Counted from the stretch's first letter, positions 36,301-47,400 are shown. The stretch is 64,000 nucleotides of DNA from Protula sp. h YS-2021 (GCA_949752745.1 OX457027.1:62850329-62914328); one strand, 5' to 3'. Notes: generated by a model not told the origin, from the letters alone. A program made the numbers and translations.

Positions 36301-37604
36301 CATGCGAGGCACAGAATTCGGGAAATCGCTTGTCACCGGTGAAATCACGTCATTGTTTTCCCGTGCACTTTCGGTAAAATTGCCAAATTTCGCGTCACGC
36401 TGTAGCAAAATAAAGCAGTTGCTTTTTTCCAGGTCACGCTTGATGTTTGCCCAGAACAGCTTATAAACAGGTTAGGTTGGTAAATCTGGTAAAACATGCG
36501 AGGGACGGCTGATCAACGACGCACGTCAGTGTCTATTTATTATGATTTCAGGAAAAGGGGACAACTGGTATTTCGAGGTTCTCATACGTTGTGCTTAAGA
36601 AAGGACATAGAAGTTCTGAAGGTACTTTTTTTGTTTGAGTTCAGGTTGAAAAAGTCTTTGAAAGATAATTTGTTCTACAAAATCATTACTATACTATACT
36701 ATACTATGAATTCATTGACAGTAAGAGTAAAATAGCTGGATATATTGTTTGCAATATTCATAGTGTTGAAACTCACGTTACAGGTGAGAATTGGCCAAGG
36801 ATTGTGCGAGCGATCCGCAAGCCTCCCAAGCAAGTTATTTGCAAAACGTGCACGCCTAGCGGTACCTTGGAAAGTCACACGCTAACAAAAGCTACGCACG
36901 GCCCGTGAGTACATGTGGAGGTTATCGTGACATCAAACTTTTGGCATTTCCACCCCCTTCCCCTCCCCTCCCCCCCCCCCCCCCCCCGAATTCATCGGTG
37001 ACGTATAGCATATAGAAGTATAGCATATATGAAACAAGAAGTGGATTTCAGTTTTCGCAGCACAACATAAAACCTAAACATGTAATTAATTCTCGTAGTG
37101 GAATAATTTTGTTGGCCATCAGAACGAGCCTGTAATCCTAGCACTGAATTCACCTGTTTTCTGCAGCCTGTTATCGTATATAAGCTGGCGAGTTAATTGT
37201 CTGTTTTAAATTCTCTGCCGAGTTCTTTGTTCAGGTTATTCAGATGTGCCAAGGCTTGTAAATGGGGAGATCTGCTGCCCGCAGTGGACGATCCAACGGT
37301 ACAAAGTAGAGGAAGAAAGACGAGAAACGCAAAAAAGAATAAAATGAAACTGACTGGGGCTGAGGTTGAGTCGAATGTTGAAAAGGACAAAGATAGCCAC
37401 TATGATGAAGTCAGCACTGCTGGTTCTTCAGGAGAGGAGATAAAAGACGTGGACACTGACAAGAATCTGAACAAACAATTTCACCTCGATCGTTTGGCTC
37501 GTTTGGATCATTCGGGAGACGATGATAGATTGGAAGTTTCACAAAAAGAAAGTTCAAGTTTTGAAGAAAGTTCATTTCATGAAGAAAATACAGGTCCGAG
37601 ATAG
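25851..37604 (+). CDS. METTL17: METTL17-like mitochondrial ribosome assembly factor, split gene
   Basis: Thirteen exons with GT/AG borders and matching phases: 25851-26015 (first border uncertain), 26514-26645, 27025-27139, 27744-27825, 28267-28340, 28545-28639, 30716-30786, 31924-32031, 33047-33214, 33640-33726, 36552-36621, 36784-36904, 37235-37604. Joined, they give about 550 residues of the METTL17/Rsm22 family. Landmarks: TQYLWSRHYPAEP in exon 2, the SAM-fold glycine motif LDFGSGVGSS in exon 5, VVSGFSLFEL in exon 8, CPHDRDC in exon 10, CKTCTPSG in exon 12, FRCAKACKWGDLLP in exon 13. Family members act on the mitochondrial small ribosomal subunit and bind an iron-sulfur cluster through cysteines; the C-x5-C and later cysteines fit that. 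The first exon with the targeting peptide was not found. The last ~100 residues are an acidic, Ser/Glu-rich tail that I do not recognise from the family. Confidence 0.92.
26207..26342. repeat. 68-bp tandem duplication in METTL17 intron
   Basis: Copies at 26207-26274 and 26275-26342 share tttgcatttcttctttt and cacaatgtaatatgatgcg in order, with few differences. Confidence 0.85.
27169..27500. mobile_element. hAT-like MITE in METTL17 intron
   Basis: The left end cagggttgccacggtcagg and the right end catggcaaccctg are inverse copies (CAGGGTTGCCA). The inside repeats gtcaggaaa-type words. A clean 8-bp duplication is not visible because the left flank is a G run. No coding frame. Confidence 0.65.
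29462..30598. mobile_element. Foldback element with tandem-repeat arms (GGCACC type) in METTL17 intron
   Basis: The left arm (about 29490-29670) repeats attcggcacca/actcggcacca at intervals of about 20-27 bp. The right arm (about 30385-30590) carries the inverse (ggtgccgagttt, ggtgccgaatt). The arms are about 190 bp and include matching non-repeat sequence (aatttgaaagaaaatt on the left). The interior is AT-rich with a TA microsatellite at about 30280-30323 and no coding frame. Exact borders and target duplication are not resolved. Confidence 0.7.
30280..30323. repeat. TA microsatellite
   Basis: An uninterrupted run of alternating t and a inside the GGCACC-type foldback element. Confidence 0.9.
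35179..35194. promoter_or_regulatory. CRE-like palindrome in METTL17 intron
   Basis: atgacgtcatgacgta contains a perfect TGACGTCA. In an intron this may be chance; no other regulatory context is visible. Confidence 0.2.
35536..35615 (+). repeat. G-rich stretch, quadruplex-prone
   Basis: Several G runs of 4 to 10 occur within 80 bp (agggggggggga, tagggggga, tcggggggagttggagagggga, caggggggaa). The longest intron of METTL17 holds further homopolymer tracts near 35930-35985 and 36960-36988. Confidence 0.6.
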
Positions 37605-37626
37605 TACTAAATGGTAAATAATTAAA

Positions 37627-38798
37627 GGGGTTCGGACAACCCGGCCCTTTGCAAACTCGGCCTTTCGCCAACTCGGCCCTTTTAGGACAACTCGGCCCCT
37701 AATCCTTCGGACGACTCGGCCCCTTGCGAAAGACGACTTGGCCCTTAACTGCCAATCGGACCCTAATTTTAAATATTTCTTAAATGAAGCCAATCGTCTG
37801 TTCAACAAAGAGTATACCTAAAATTTACATTTGATGGCATTTGAATTTTCAGTTCAAACGCGTACCCATTTTTCTTAAAGTGAAAATTAATTGCAACTTC
37901 GGCATTGGTAATATCTCAGTCATTACAGGGACATGAAAGGCTTTTTAAAATTTCCATTAAAATGCAATACATATTATCACACGAATAATGAATTGCAATT
38001 TTGATAATGGTAATTTCTGAATCATTTTAGGGACATAAACAGCTTTTGAAATTTCGTTTACTGTACAATGAATATTCTCACAAAAGGAATACTTAATTGC
38101 AATTTCGAGAACTGACACAAGGCGGACGAGTCATCAGACAAATAACGACGTCGAGGGATGGCTCTGAACGCTCAAGCCACCCATGGGAACCTGAACTTCT
38201 ATATACTTATTGGGACCCTGCACCGGGAGGCTCTCATCACATGTTCAGAAGGAGAACTTCACCGCTTTCAAAACAGCAAGTACCGGGCGACTTCCGCACA
38301 AAGATAGTTAAATAGTGGGACGAATATCGAAATGGATCCCGATTTGCGTCCAGGCTTCTGAAAGCCGTTGGACGCATATACGCCCCCGCCCCCCCCCCCC
38401 CCTCCCCTCCCTCCTCCATCGTAGAGCAATTCTTAACCACTAGTGGCAGTAAAGTGTGAAAACAATGACCATCAGTATCTTTAAAATAAAAAAAAATGCA
38501 ACAGGTAAACGGGTACAAAAGAAACGACCTTTCAACAGTATAAAATGTGCGGAAAACCCATTGCGCTTTATGAATAGGATTCTTGAATGGAGCAGTGTAC
38601 ACAGCGAATTGGTATTGGTTGTTGGAAATAAAGTTTTCATATTCTGGATTTTCTTCTACCGTCATTATATATATCATGCTCCGGAAACAGTTCACTCATT
38701 GTAAAATTTAAAAAATGCAAGTGGGGACCGAGTCATCTTTCAGGTAGGGCCGAGTTGGTAGGGACCGCGTTGGCAAAGGACCGAGTTGTCCCAAGACC
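37627..38798. mobile_element. Foldback element with tandem-repeat arms (CGGCCC type), 9-bp duplication, in the METTL17 3' region
   Basis: ATAATTAAA at 37618-37626 is repeated exactly at 38799-38807. Left end ggggttcggacaacccgg, right end (inverse) ggtcttgggacaactcgg. The left arm repeats actcggccc with aact or gact before it; the right arm has the inverse (gggccgagttgg, ggaccgagttgtcc). The interior of about 1 kb shows no coding frame. It starts only 22 bp after the METTL17 stop codon. Confidence 0.85.
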
Positions 38799-38807
38799 AT
38801 AATTAAA

Positions 38808-39860
38808 TTATATGTGTTATAATATGACTCTACAAAGAATCGTGGGCAGTTGCAACGTCTTGGGTAGATACTATACCTTTGCAAACTTCCCGGAAGTATT
38901 ACGTAATCGATGACGTCATACAACAACATGCGAAAACAAGTTAAACATCATATCTACGCAGCGCAAAATAAGATGCGCCTCGTATGTTGATATGCTGAGC
39001 GTGTAATCAGAATGCAAAGTATAACAAACACTAAACCGTTTCGCAAACACTATGGAGGGCGCAAAGTTTGGCGTTATTGCTATTTTGCGTCATCATATAG
39101 TATTGCCAAACAAATAGCAACTACCAAGACGATATCTCCACCAGTTTGAATTGTTATGTACCCTGCTAGTTCTATGGGGCGTCTTGCAGCGTTGTTGACA
39201 TCATATGTATATTATTGCGTTTAAAATATTATTTTGACAAGATGTCTCCTTAACGAAGAAATTGTTTAATTAAAATTCTTGTATGAATAGTATTAAAGGT
39301 GGCCAGTCCTTTCTCTCAAAGTCTCGCTTCTCCTAAAAAGCGGCAAACAAAAAAAAACTATACGTTTAATAAAATATTGGTCTCTATCGTGGCAATCTTA
39401 GCTGTAGAAAGTCTCCTCTGCAATAAATGTACTGGCAACAGTAAACTGTGTTCAGAGAGAAGGGGGAATTCTGTGTTTTGTATCGCTCGCAAACGTCTTT
39501 AGTGTTTATGGGTGCACAGTACTGGAGTCTTAAAAAGTTAAGCTACATAAATAATTTCTGTTGGCAAATTGTTTATTTTTTCACAATCCCCTAACTCATT
39601 GTTTACAATTTAAATATATTGATATAAAAATAACTATCATTGTTAACCTTTGGCCAAAGGCACTTTTCTCAATTGATATATACAAGAGCTTCAACAATTT
39701 TAAGGACAAAACGCCTTTAATTAACATTTGCACTTTGCTTTTCATCATAGAAAACATTTACAGTTAAGATCACAGACAATGATAACAAGAAACTCCGGCA
39801 GTAAAACAAGAACGCCCGTGGACATTGCGACCAGCCTAGATCTAGTGAATCAAGTATCAA
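38808..39860. other. Gene-free stretch
   Basis: I find no coding motif, no RNA gene and no clear repeat. Poly(A) and homopolymer runs only. Confidence 0.35.
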
Positions 39861-40357
39861 AAGGCCTGCAGGTTCGCCAAAATGCGGTAGTGGGATTTCA
39901 AAACAGGGAACCGAACATTTTTCAAAGGTCGGTATTTGCCTAATTTCTGGAGTAAACCTATACCTTAAAACTTGAAAACAGTCGGACTAAAATTGTTTGC
40001 AGAAGAACTATTTTGAAAAACTTGATCCTTAAACTTTCAAACTGCGGCATGAGGCCAATTTCTGAAGGTTATTCTAAGATTTGGAACAGTCAAACTGCAG
40101 CAGGCAGCGCACTTTGAAAAAAAAAAGATTGAAAATGCCGCCAATTGGTCATTTTTTGGCGAATCGCCAAAAAAGTAAATTTTCAAGAGATGACCACTCG
40201 GGGAATATAAGCATAAAATTTGAAAGGAATAACATCTAAACTGGGTTGAGAAGATGCAGTCTAACTGTCTAACAACAAATTTTAAAATCGCGCCATTTGG
40301 TCAATTTTTAGAGAATCAACACACAAAGTAATTTTTTTAAGAAATGGCTATCTATGG

Positions 40358-41423
40358 GGTGTCCAGACACTTTGTGCCTCGGACATTTTGCACCACTTTG
40401 GACACTTTGTGCCACTTGGTTTGGGCTTTTGTGCCACTTGGTTTGGACTTTTGTGCCACTTGGTTTGGACTTTTGTGCCACTTGGTTTGGGCACTTTGTG
40501 CCACTTGGTTTGGACACTTTGTGCCACTTGGTTTGGACTTTTGTGCCACTTGGTTTGGGCGTTTTGTGCCACTTGGTTTGGACGTTTTGTGCCACTTGGT
40601 TTGGGCGTTTTGTGCCACTCGTTCTGGAAATATTGAATCTATTTGTGCCTCGAAATACTGAATCTTTACCTCGTAATAAATTGTGAAAGTGCAATTAAAC
40701 TGCAATTAAAACTGCACACAGACTGGTCAGTACAGGCACCGACACCTAATTGCAATTAATTTATGGAGTTTTCTGAATTCATTGGATGGTGAAACTCACA
40801 ACGATGGGATCAAGAACAAGACGGACCAGCATGAGGGAATGGCTAAGTTCTTCAAATACCTCGACAAACAGTGGATCAACTCATCGCAGTGGTGACCCAT
40901 CGACTGGTCAGTACATGGCCGAGCCATCCACACGAATAATAACGTGGGGGGTGGCATCACCGGATCAACAGTCGTGCAGGTAGAATCAATCCCTCCATGT
41001 ACATCCTGATCGACCCTTTCTACAGAGAAGCAGCACTGGCGCTGGTATACAAGCAGCTGGTTTCGCAGAAGAAATTGGCCAGGAAACAAGAAAATGCACG
41101 CCGACATGACTGGTCGCATCACGGCAGCAATATGCGGATGGATCGATGACTACGTTAAGGCTACTGAATGTAGTGGCCCGCATTTATGCCCCCCGAATGT
41201 GAACTGCATATTTATTCAGACATATCATTCAACGGTGTACAATAAATATATAATATGTCACACCATGTGTTCATCGTCTTACTGTTGACGAAAATTCCAT
41301 AATATCGGTTTCCCTGGGACAAAAATTTGGAATTGGCACAAAAGTTATAATGGCACAAAATGTCAAAAGTGGCACAATATTTCCGTGGCTCAAAGTGTTC
41401 GTGGCACAAAATGTCTGGAAATC
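40358..41423. mobile_element. Mutator-like element with tandem-repeat arms (TGTGCC type)
   Basis: ATCTATGG flanks it at 40350-40357 and 41424-41431. The left end is ggtgtccagacactttgtg, the right end (inverse) gatttccagacattttgtg. The left arm carries about ten copies of ttgtgccacttggtttgg; the right arm has fewer inverse copies (tggcacaaaatgtc). The interior holds a decayed transposase C-terminus, listed separately. The 8-9 bp duplication fits Mutator-like movers. Confidence 0.82.
40786..41150 (+). pseudogene. Mutator-like (MULE) transposase C-terminal remnant
   Basis: Across frames one can read KFFKYLDKQWI, then PIDWSVHGRAIHTNNNV, GWHHRIN and AALALVYKQLVSQKK. This order (W-x-n-W-S-V-x-G-R then TNN-x-x-x-x-WH, then a helical basic tail) is the C-terminal part of the FLYWCH-associated MULE transposases common in invertebrates. 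Stops and frame changes break it, so it is dead. The catalytic DDE part upstream is absent, so this is an internally deleted copy. Confidence 0.6.
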
Positions 41424-41659
41424 ATCTATGGAACATTCGCACAAAATTTTGAAAGGAATCCGATCAAAATTGTTGGAAAAGAAGCAGTTTGAAAATTTGC
41501 CAAGAAAATATCACAAAATGGCGTTATTTGGACCTTTTTTGGCGACTCACCAAAAAAAAAAGTGATTTCTCAAGAGAGAACTACCTGGGAAACATTCGTA
41601 AAAAAACTTGAAAGAAGTCAAGCAGTCAATCCTTTAAAAGGTTTTGTAGAAGATATCAG

Positions 41660-42140
41660 GGTGTAATTCCCGATCTACTTTTCTACGTTCTATTATTTTT
41701 TTTTTCACAACAAAAACAACATACAGTATCAAAAATTCAATAAATAACAATAAGCATTCTGTACTGACTTATCCACAACTGAAACAGTACTGTGTCTTCC
41801 ATTCCTGATATCAGACTGTGTAAAATACTGAAAAGCACCACCAAAGACTTCTGCCTTTAAAATGCGTGATGGGATTCACCAGATCGTGTAGTCAGCCATT
41901 ATGCACAATAGCTCGCAAAGAATTCAAGAAAAAATAAAACCCTTAGTTTTCCAGTGATTTTTGCATTATTTCACTAATTAGAGGCTTTGAATTGAAACTA
42001 ATTTTATGAAGGCCACACCAAAACTGCTCATTAAATTAGAGTTGTTGTGATATGTATGAGTTGCCCTTTTTAGAAACTGCCCTTTTTAGAAACTAAAAAT
42101 CGAAATCTAAAGATTTCAGTTTGTTGCATTAGCTTATACG
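41660..42140. other. Gene-free stretch 3' of the zinc-finger gene
   Basis: No coding motif is visible. It should contain the 3' end of the minus-strand zinc-finger transcript, but I could not identify a convincing poly(A) signal. Confidence 0.3.
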
Positions 42141-42152
42141 GGTAAACCCTTA

Positions 42153-42312
42153 GCAGTGGCGGATACAGCTTTGGGGCAATGGGGGGGGGGGGGGGGGGCG
42201 GTCAACTTGGGGAAACCCGGAGTTAAACAGTCAAACTCTTTTCTGTTTTTTTTTCGGATTTAGGGGGGTTGTAACACCTGAACCCCCCCTCCCCCCCTGG
42301 ATCCGCCACTGC
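42153..42312. mobile_element. 160-bp MITE with TTA duplication, Harbinger-like
   Basis: The left end gcagtggcggatacagc and the right end ggatccgccactgc are inverse copies. TTA flanks both sides (42150-42152 and 42313-42315), the usual mark of PIF/Harbinger insertion. The interior is mostly a G run and a C run. Confidence 0.7.
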
Positions 42313-42392
42313 TTAGAGAATATTCCTGCTATATTTGTTAATGGCATGATGAAGAGAAGGGATGGCCAGTTACACGACATGACTAACATCCT

Positions 42393-44498
42393 TTATACAC
42401 TTCCCTCATAAAGATGCTTGCTTGAATTTTTCACAAATTTTTCCTGCACTGGTATCACTCTTTGACCCTCCCCAATTCGGCTCTTGTCGGCTTCCTTGAC
42501 GTACACACCGACGAGAGCCGAGGCCTCCTGCCCCGACACATTCAAACCATGCGAAGTGAACAGGTGATCTTTGCACTCTTTGCATGTTGTGCACTTATAT
42601 GTGCACAGGTGACAGTTATATAAGTAGAGACCTTTGTGATCTTTTTTCTTCCGCACGTGCTTGTTCAAGCGTCCCCAGTCGGGGGTGCGGAAGTCACAGT
42701 GGGGGCATCGGTAGGCGGTAGAGCCCGTGTGTATACGGAGGTGGCGGAGCAGGCCACTGGCGGTTACCGAACCGTAGGTACAATATTCACACTTGTAGCA
42801 CCGGTCGCCGGCATGCGCACGCTTGTGGCGGTTCAACTGCGCCGAAGTGGCGGCCGAAAAACCGCACAAGTCACACAGATACGGCCGCTCTTTAGTGTGG
42901 CAACGCATGTGGATTTCCATGGAGCTTTTGGTTGGGAAGCACCGCACACAGCCCTTCCACGGGCAGCGAAAAGGCCGAATTTTGTTGTGAGTATTGAGGT
43001 GTTTGCGAAAAAGAAAGCCAGCCATGAATTTGCAGCCACATTCCTCACAAACATAAATGGGCTTGAAATCAACCTTGTCGCTGTGTTTCCCCAGCATATG
43101 TTGCTGGATCTGAACTTTAGTTGGGTACCTTTGGTCGCAGTACTGACACCTGTGGCCTTTTGAAGGCAAGTGGACGTTGCCAATATGCAGCCTAAGGGAA
43201 CTGCCTTTTGTAAAAGACTTCTCGCAGTATATACACGAAAATGGCGTCACGTTAGCATGACCTCGCAAATGGACAACAATGTTGGCGCGCACAAAGGTTT
43301 TACTGCATTCGGGACATTGAAGCTTGGCTTTAGGATCCACTGGCAACTGTTTGACGTAGGCATGGTATTTTTCAGGACAGTATTTTAATTCGTCCCCATT
43401 ACATTGCCTCAATAATTCAGCTTCTGACAACGTTATATGGTTGAGCCGATGTTCGTAATACGCCTCAGCACTGTCGAATTCAAGCGAACAGACATCACAG
43501 ACATTCGAAGAGCAATTCTGCTCGGTCGGACCACTGCTTGCGTCCGCATCATTGTCGTTGCTTTGGTTGGCAGTGGCCGAGTTTCCACAAAGTCGCAAGT
43601 GCTTTTTATTCAAAAGATGTTTATCATAATGGCTCTTATGATTGGTGGAGTACAGACAAAGTTTACAATGGAACCGGGGGCCTTCCACTGTGTGCTGCTT
43701 ATAATGTAACTTGAGCTGTGTTCTTTTGGCTGCCCTGAAGTCACATCCATCCCATTTACACAGATAGCCCTTGCCTTGATCCCCTTGCTTTGGAACTTTC
43801 AACTGCTCGTGAGGTTTGTGCGTTTGCGCGGTTCCCAACTGGACCGCTTGGTCGAGATGTTTCTCACTCTGACAATGGCGCCTCAAATCACCATTAGTCG
43901 CGAACGACACCTTGCATATTAAACATTGAAAGCGTCTATCTGACCGCCTGCGTGCCATGTGTATCTCCAGGGCCGACGCACTCTCCCACGTTTTGTTACA
44001 ACACGGGCAAACTGGCCTATGCCTGACCCCTTTCTGCATGGGGTGAGGCCGGTTTTGACCGGAGTGCACAGCATTCATATGAATTTGCAGCTTAGTGGCC
44101 GACCGGCAGACCTTATCGCAATGTTTACACCGCACACACGTTCGGGACTCTTTCACAACACACGGTCTATTTGAGGTCTCTATTTTCTCGGTGTGTTCCT
44201 CAGTGCGAAAGTGTTCGAGAAGCTCTGTGTGTGAACCGCACGAAAATGAACATCGTACACATAAAACAGGACCCAACAGTTGCTCGAAGTTTTCGAAGTG
44301 AAGAGCCGTCTCCAGATGGTCGCTGAAACCTGTAGCACTGTCAGTGGAGAAGCGACAAATACGACACTGGAACCTTTGTGCATACATTAGGAGCTTTTGG
44401 GAAGTCTCGGGTAACCTGGTCTCATCTTCATTTTCTTTCATGCGCTTCATTTCTACACTCAAATGACGGGCATAATTTTCCTTCCTCTTAATCACCAC
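42393..44498 (-). CDS. Last exon of the zinc-finger gene: ~17-finger array
   Basis: One open frame of 701 residues begins right after the acceptor ctacag. Fingers follow the C-x2/4-C...H-x3/5-H pattern, for example FQCRICRFSTDSATGFSDHL near residue 48, FSCIYCEKSFTKGSSLRLHI in the middle, and YNCHLCTYKCTTCKECKDHL near the end. The fourth finger has lost its last histidine. Links between neighbouring fingers are mostly long and irregular, with the TGEKP-like type seen in only a few places (TKERPY, KIRPF). This is unlike KRAB-type arrays and closer to old, slowly evolving zinc-finger proteins. Confidence 0.92.
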   Translation of the reverse strand: MVIKRKENYARHLSVEMKRMKENEDETRLPETSQKLLMYAQRFQCRICRFSTDSATGFSDHLETALHFENFEQLLGPVLCVRCSFSCGSHTELLEHFRTEEHTEKIETSNRPCVVKESRTCVRCKHCDKVCRSATKLQIHMNAVHSGQNRPHPMQKGVRHRPVCPCCNKTWESASALEIHMARRRSDRRFQCLICKVSFATNGDLRRHCQSEKHLDQAVQLGTAQTHKPHEQLKVPKQGDQGKGYLCKWDGCDFRAAKRTQLKLHYKQHTVEGPRFHCKLCLYSTNHKSHYDKHLLNKKHLRLCGNSATANQSNDNDADASSGPTEQNCSSNVCDVCSLEFDSAEAYYEHRLNHITLSEAELLRQCNGDELKYCPEKYHAYVKQLPVDPKAKLQCPECSKTFVRANIVVHLRGHANVTPFSCIYCEKSFTKGSSLRLHIGNVHLPSKGHRCQYCDQRYPTKVQIQQHMLGKHSDKVDFKPIYVCEECGCKFMAGFLFRKHLNTHNKIRPFRCPWKGCVRCFPTKSSMEIHMRCHTKERPYLCDLCGFSAATSAQLNRHKRAHAGDRCYKCEYCTYGSVTASGLLRHLRIHTGSTAYRCPHCDFRTPDWGRLNKHVRKKKDHKGLYLYNCHLCTYKCTTCKECKDHLFTSHGLNVSGQEASALVGVYVKEADKSRIGEGQRVIPVQEKFVKNSSKHLYEGSV

Positions 44499-47400
44499 CT
44501 GTAGATCACAGCATGAATCTTTTAAATATTAGTCAGTGATAAGGCTTGAACAAGGTTCTGTTTCAAGCAGAAAAAAAGATTATCAAGCATTATTCCCCTG
44601 CTTCAATTAATTCCCTGCTGAAATATTTTTATTTTGGTTTGTCACAAAATACAAAACGAAAAACGTGAAAAAGCAGATCAAATTCGGGTTACTAAATAAC
44701 TGCATCGGTGTGATGCTTAACGGCAAGAGCTTTATTTTTGCCGCAAGACACCCTCCCCCTCCCCCTCATTATAGCAGTTAAGTCCTTTCTTCGTTGAAAC
44801 AGCGGCTCATCCCAGGCAGCTTTCTCATTATGTAAAAAGTATTCCCTTCGAAAAAATGCTGATAAAAACCACCAGAAATCAAACATACTTTACAAAATGG
44901 ACACTCGTAGAGGCGCTTGGGCGGCCTCTTGCGCGCCGATGCGGCCACTCGCTTCTTGTGGTACGCCGTTTTGATGTGGTTAGCCAGGTAGTAAGGTGTG
45001 GCGAAAGTTTTCTTACACGTCACACATTTCGAAGGGTCTTTTTTACTACTCTTCTTGGGACTGTCATGGTTTTCCTACAGATTAAGCAAACAATCGAATC
45101 TATTTTTTGCTCCAGCAGGCTGAATGAACCCCATTTTATGAGGCAATAGCTGAAATTTTTCAAATATTAAACCTTATCTGCATGAGACAGGGTCAGAAAA
45201 AACTTCCCAATTTTTATCTCGGTTGCATTAGAAATTCATTTTCTATTAAATTGGACCTGTTTAGTAATTTCCATCCATGCTGTGCTTTAAACCGGGCACT
45301 GTAAGCGGTTCCAAGATTTATTACTTTTGGACAATTCAAATATTTGAGTTATCAGAAAATCTGCAATTTTTTTAAATAGAAAACCATTCTTATATCAAGC
45401 TTTCCAGCGCTCCCCCTGCAAATAGATTATTTTAGTAAGGTTTGTTTATATTAGAAAAAATAAGTTTTAATATTTTTTTGAGGATATGTGCACAAGTTGC
45501 TGATGCATATTTTGCAGCAGTTTCATAAAATCGGAAGCCGCTCATCTCTATTTCGGCTTTTGTCTTCTGCGATTTCAAGTTCTTCAACAATCCTCTTGCT
45601 TCTTTGTGTGTCAAATTGTCCACTTTGGCAACTTTGCTCAATCTGAGTACCATTATTTTCGCGAGGTCTACCATGCTTATGTAAGCAGTGAACCATTGGC
45701 CCTTCCGTTTGAAAAACACTAGGATACGTATGTTTCAATTTCTAGACGATTCGGATCTATCAATGAGGCTTCACTACATCTTTGTTCTATTAATACCCTG
45801 CAGTACACTGGAGAGCATCGATTAATGTAAGCCATCGTGTCTGTACGTGTTTCACAAAATTGAGAGATTCATTTTAGACCCAGGTCTTCTGGTACCTTTT
45901 CAATGTCCTCTCTGTTTTATCAAATATCACAGCAGTCAACAAATCAACAAGAACAAAGCGAAACTGCTCAAAATATCACAGAACATTGTACTCGCATTAA
46001 ACATTTTGTGTGCGATAGATCAAATTAGCAAATAAATATGCTTAAAAAAATATAAGTTATGAACATTTCAAAAAATATGTTTTAATAGGTTTAATATGTC
46101 ATTTTGGCCAAAAAATAACCATTTTCAAAAATTTGATTTGATAGGTATTAATAGGTTTAATAGGTTCCCCCGGACAGCCTGATATTGTGTGTACTCAGTG
46201 ACAACTCGTTGATAAACATCTCAGCTTGCTGAGCAGTCTCGACTAATCGAGCACTATTCTTCCAACGAAGAACTTCGATCGTACATTCACCTCCGTTTAA
46301 TGAACGTCTCTTTATGATAAGCATCTTACCTAAATGGGTTTCGTTATAAAGAGGTTTTACTCTGTCTATTTACGCTACCTGCTCGTTGGACTCCTGTTCG
46401 TTCTCGTCTTCGGAGTCAGTTAAGCCCTTGATACGTTTATAAGAGTACTGCTTACCGCTTCCGTGACGAACCCCTGCAACAACGTAGGTGAAATATAAAT
46501 AAAATGACTTTGAAACCAACTTCAAAATGATATGGCACTTCAAAACATAATACATTTGATATGACAAGGCCGTTTAGTCCCTTTTTTATGCTTCATTTTT
46601 TTATACAATTAACAAAAGGATTAGAAGGCTATGTTACAGCATATTGCAAAACAACAGTGATATAGCTTATAAACAGACCAAATATCCTTTTACAAAGCAC
46701 CTGCTAAATATTTTTTTCTCTCCAAAATTTCTTTTTGTTTTTCTTCAAAATTTTAAATCAGACAAAAACACTAATAGAAATGCCTCAATTACCATGCTTG
46801 CCGTGTGCTGCAGTGTGCGGTCCTGCACCTGGTTTCCACTTGCCACCCGTGGGAAGGCCCTTGCCGACGTGCCTCATATGTGACGCCAGTTTGCCACCAA
46901 CCTTGCCCTTGCTGCGGGTGTAGTGGTACGCCGACACACTTCCCGGCTTCCATTTTCCGCCCGCGGCCGGCCTTTCTTCACTATAATACTCATCGTCACT
47001 GAAAATCAGTAATTCATCCACATCTGAGGGGAGACCCCCGGAGTCGCTGCTGAAATCTAAATCATTAAGGAGATTCGATATTTTAATGTTGCTTAAGCGA
47101 TCCTCGAAGGCATCCTGCTTTGGTGGAGATTTTTCCACATCTGGCGTTTTTTCTTCACAGGTGTTCACTTCTATAGTTTGAGCCTCTTCAATGTCCTTCA
47201 GTTCCTGCTGCGGTTTCTCTGATTCTGTATGATCTCTTTCGTCTGTTGTACTGTTGAAATTCTGATGATCGGACTGGTCCTTGTTGGGAGCGCGATGTTT
47301 CAGCTCCAAAGAGGTGAAAAAATCATCCACCGATGCAGCAGTTTGCGCCGCCGGATATATGGTGTTGTTCTCCGCTGAACTACTCTTCTCGTGACTAACA

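Larger units (their letters stand above)
39870..41650 (+). repeat. Degenerate ~160-bp tandem repeat interrupted by a Mutator-like element
   Basis: The phrase aaaatttgaaaggaat followed by agaagcag or similar recurs near 39962, 40215, 41442 and 41605. If 40358-41423 and one target copy are removed, the last three lie about 160 bp apart. Each unit also carries a ccatttggtca and aatcaccaaaaaagta segment. No coding frame is supported. Confidence 0.5.

Noticed and set aside
40308..40694. Several 100+ residue frames on both strands
   Set aside because: They are translations of the ttgtgccacttggtttgg repeats in the arm of the Mutator-like element.
42636..44301. Plus-strand frames opposite the zinc-finger exon
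   Set aside because: Shadows of the minus-strand coding exon.
45523..45749. Possible extra exon of the zinc-finger gene (minus strand, after acceptor tctag)
   Set aside because: The reading phase fits at the start, but no good in-phase donor is present, and the flanking exons join in phase without it.
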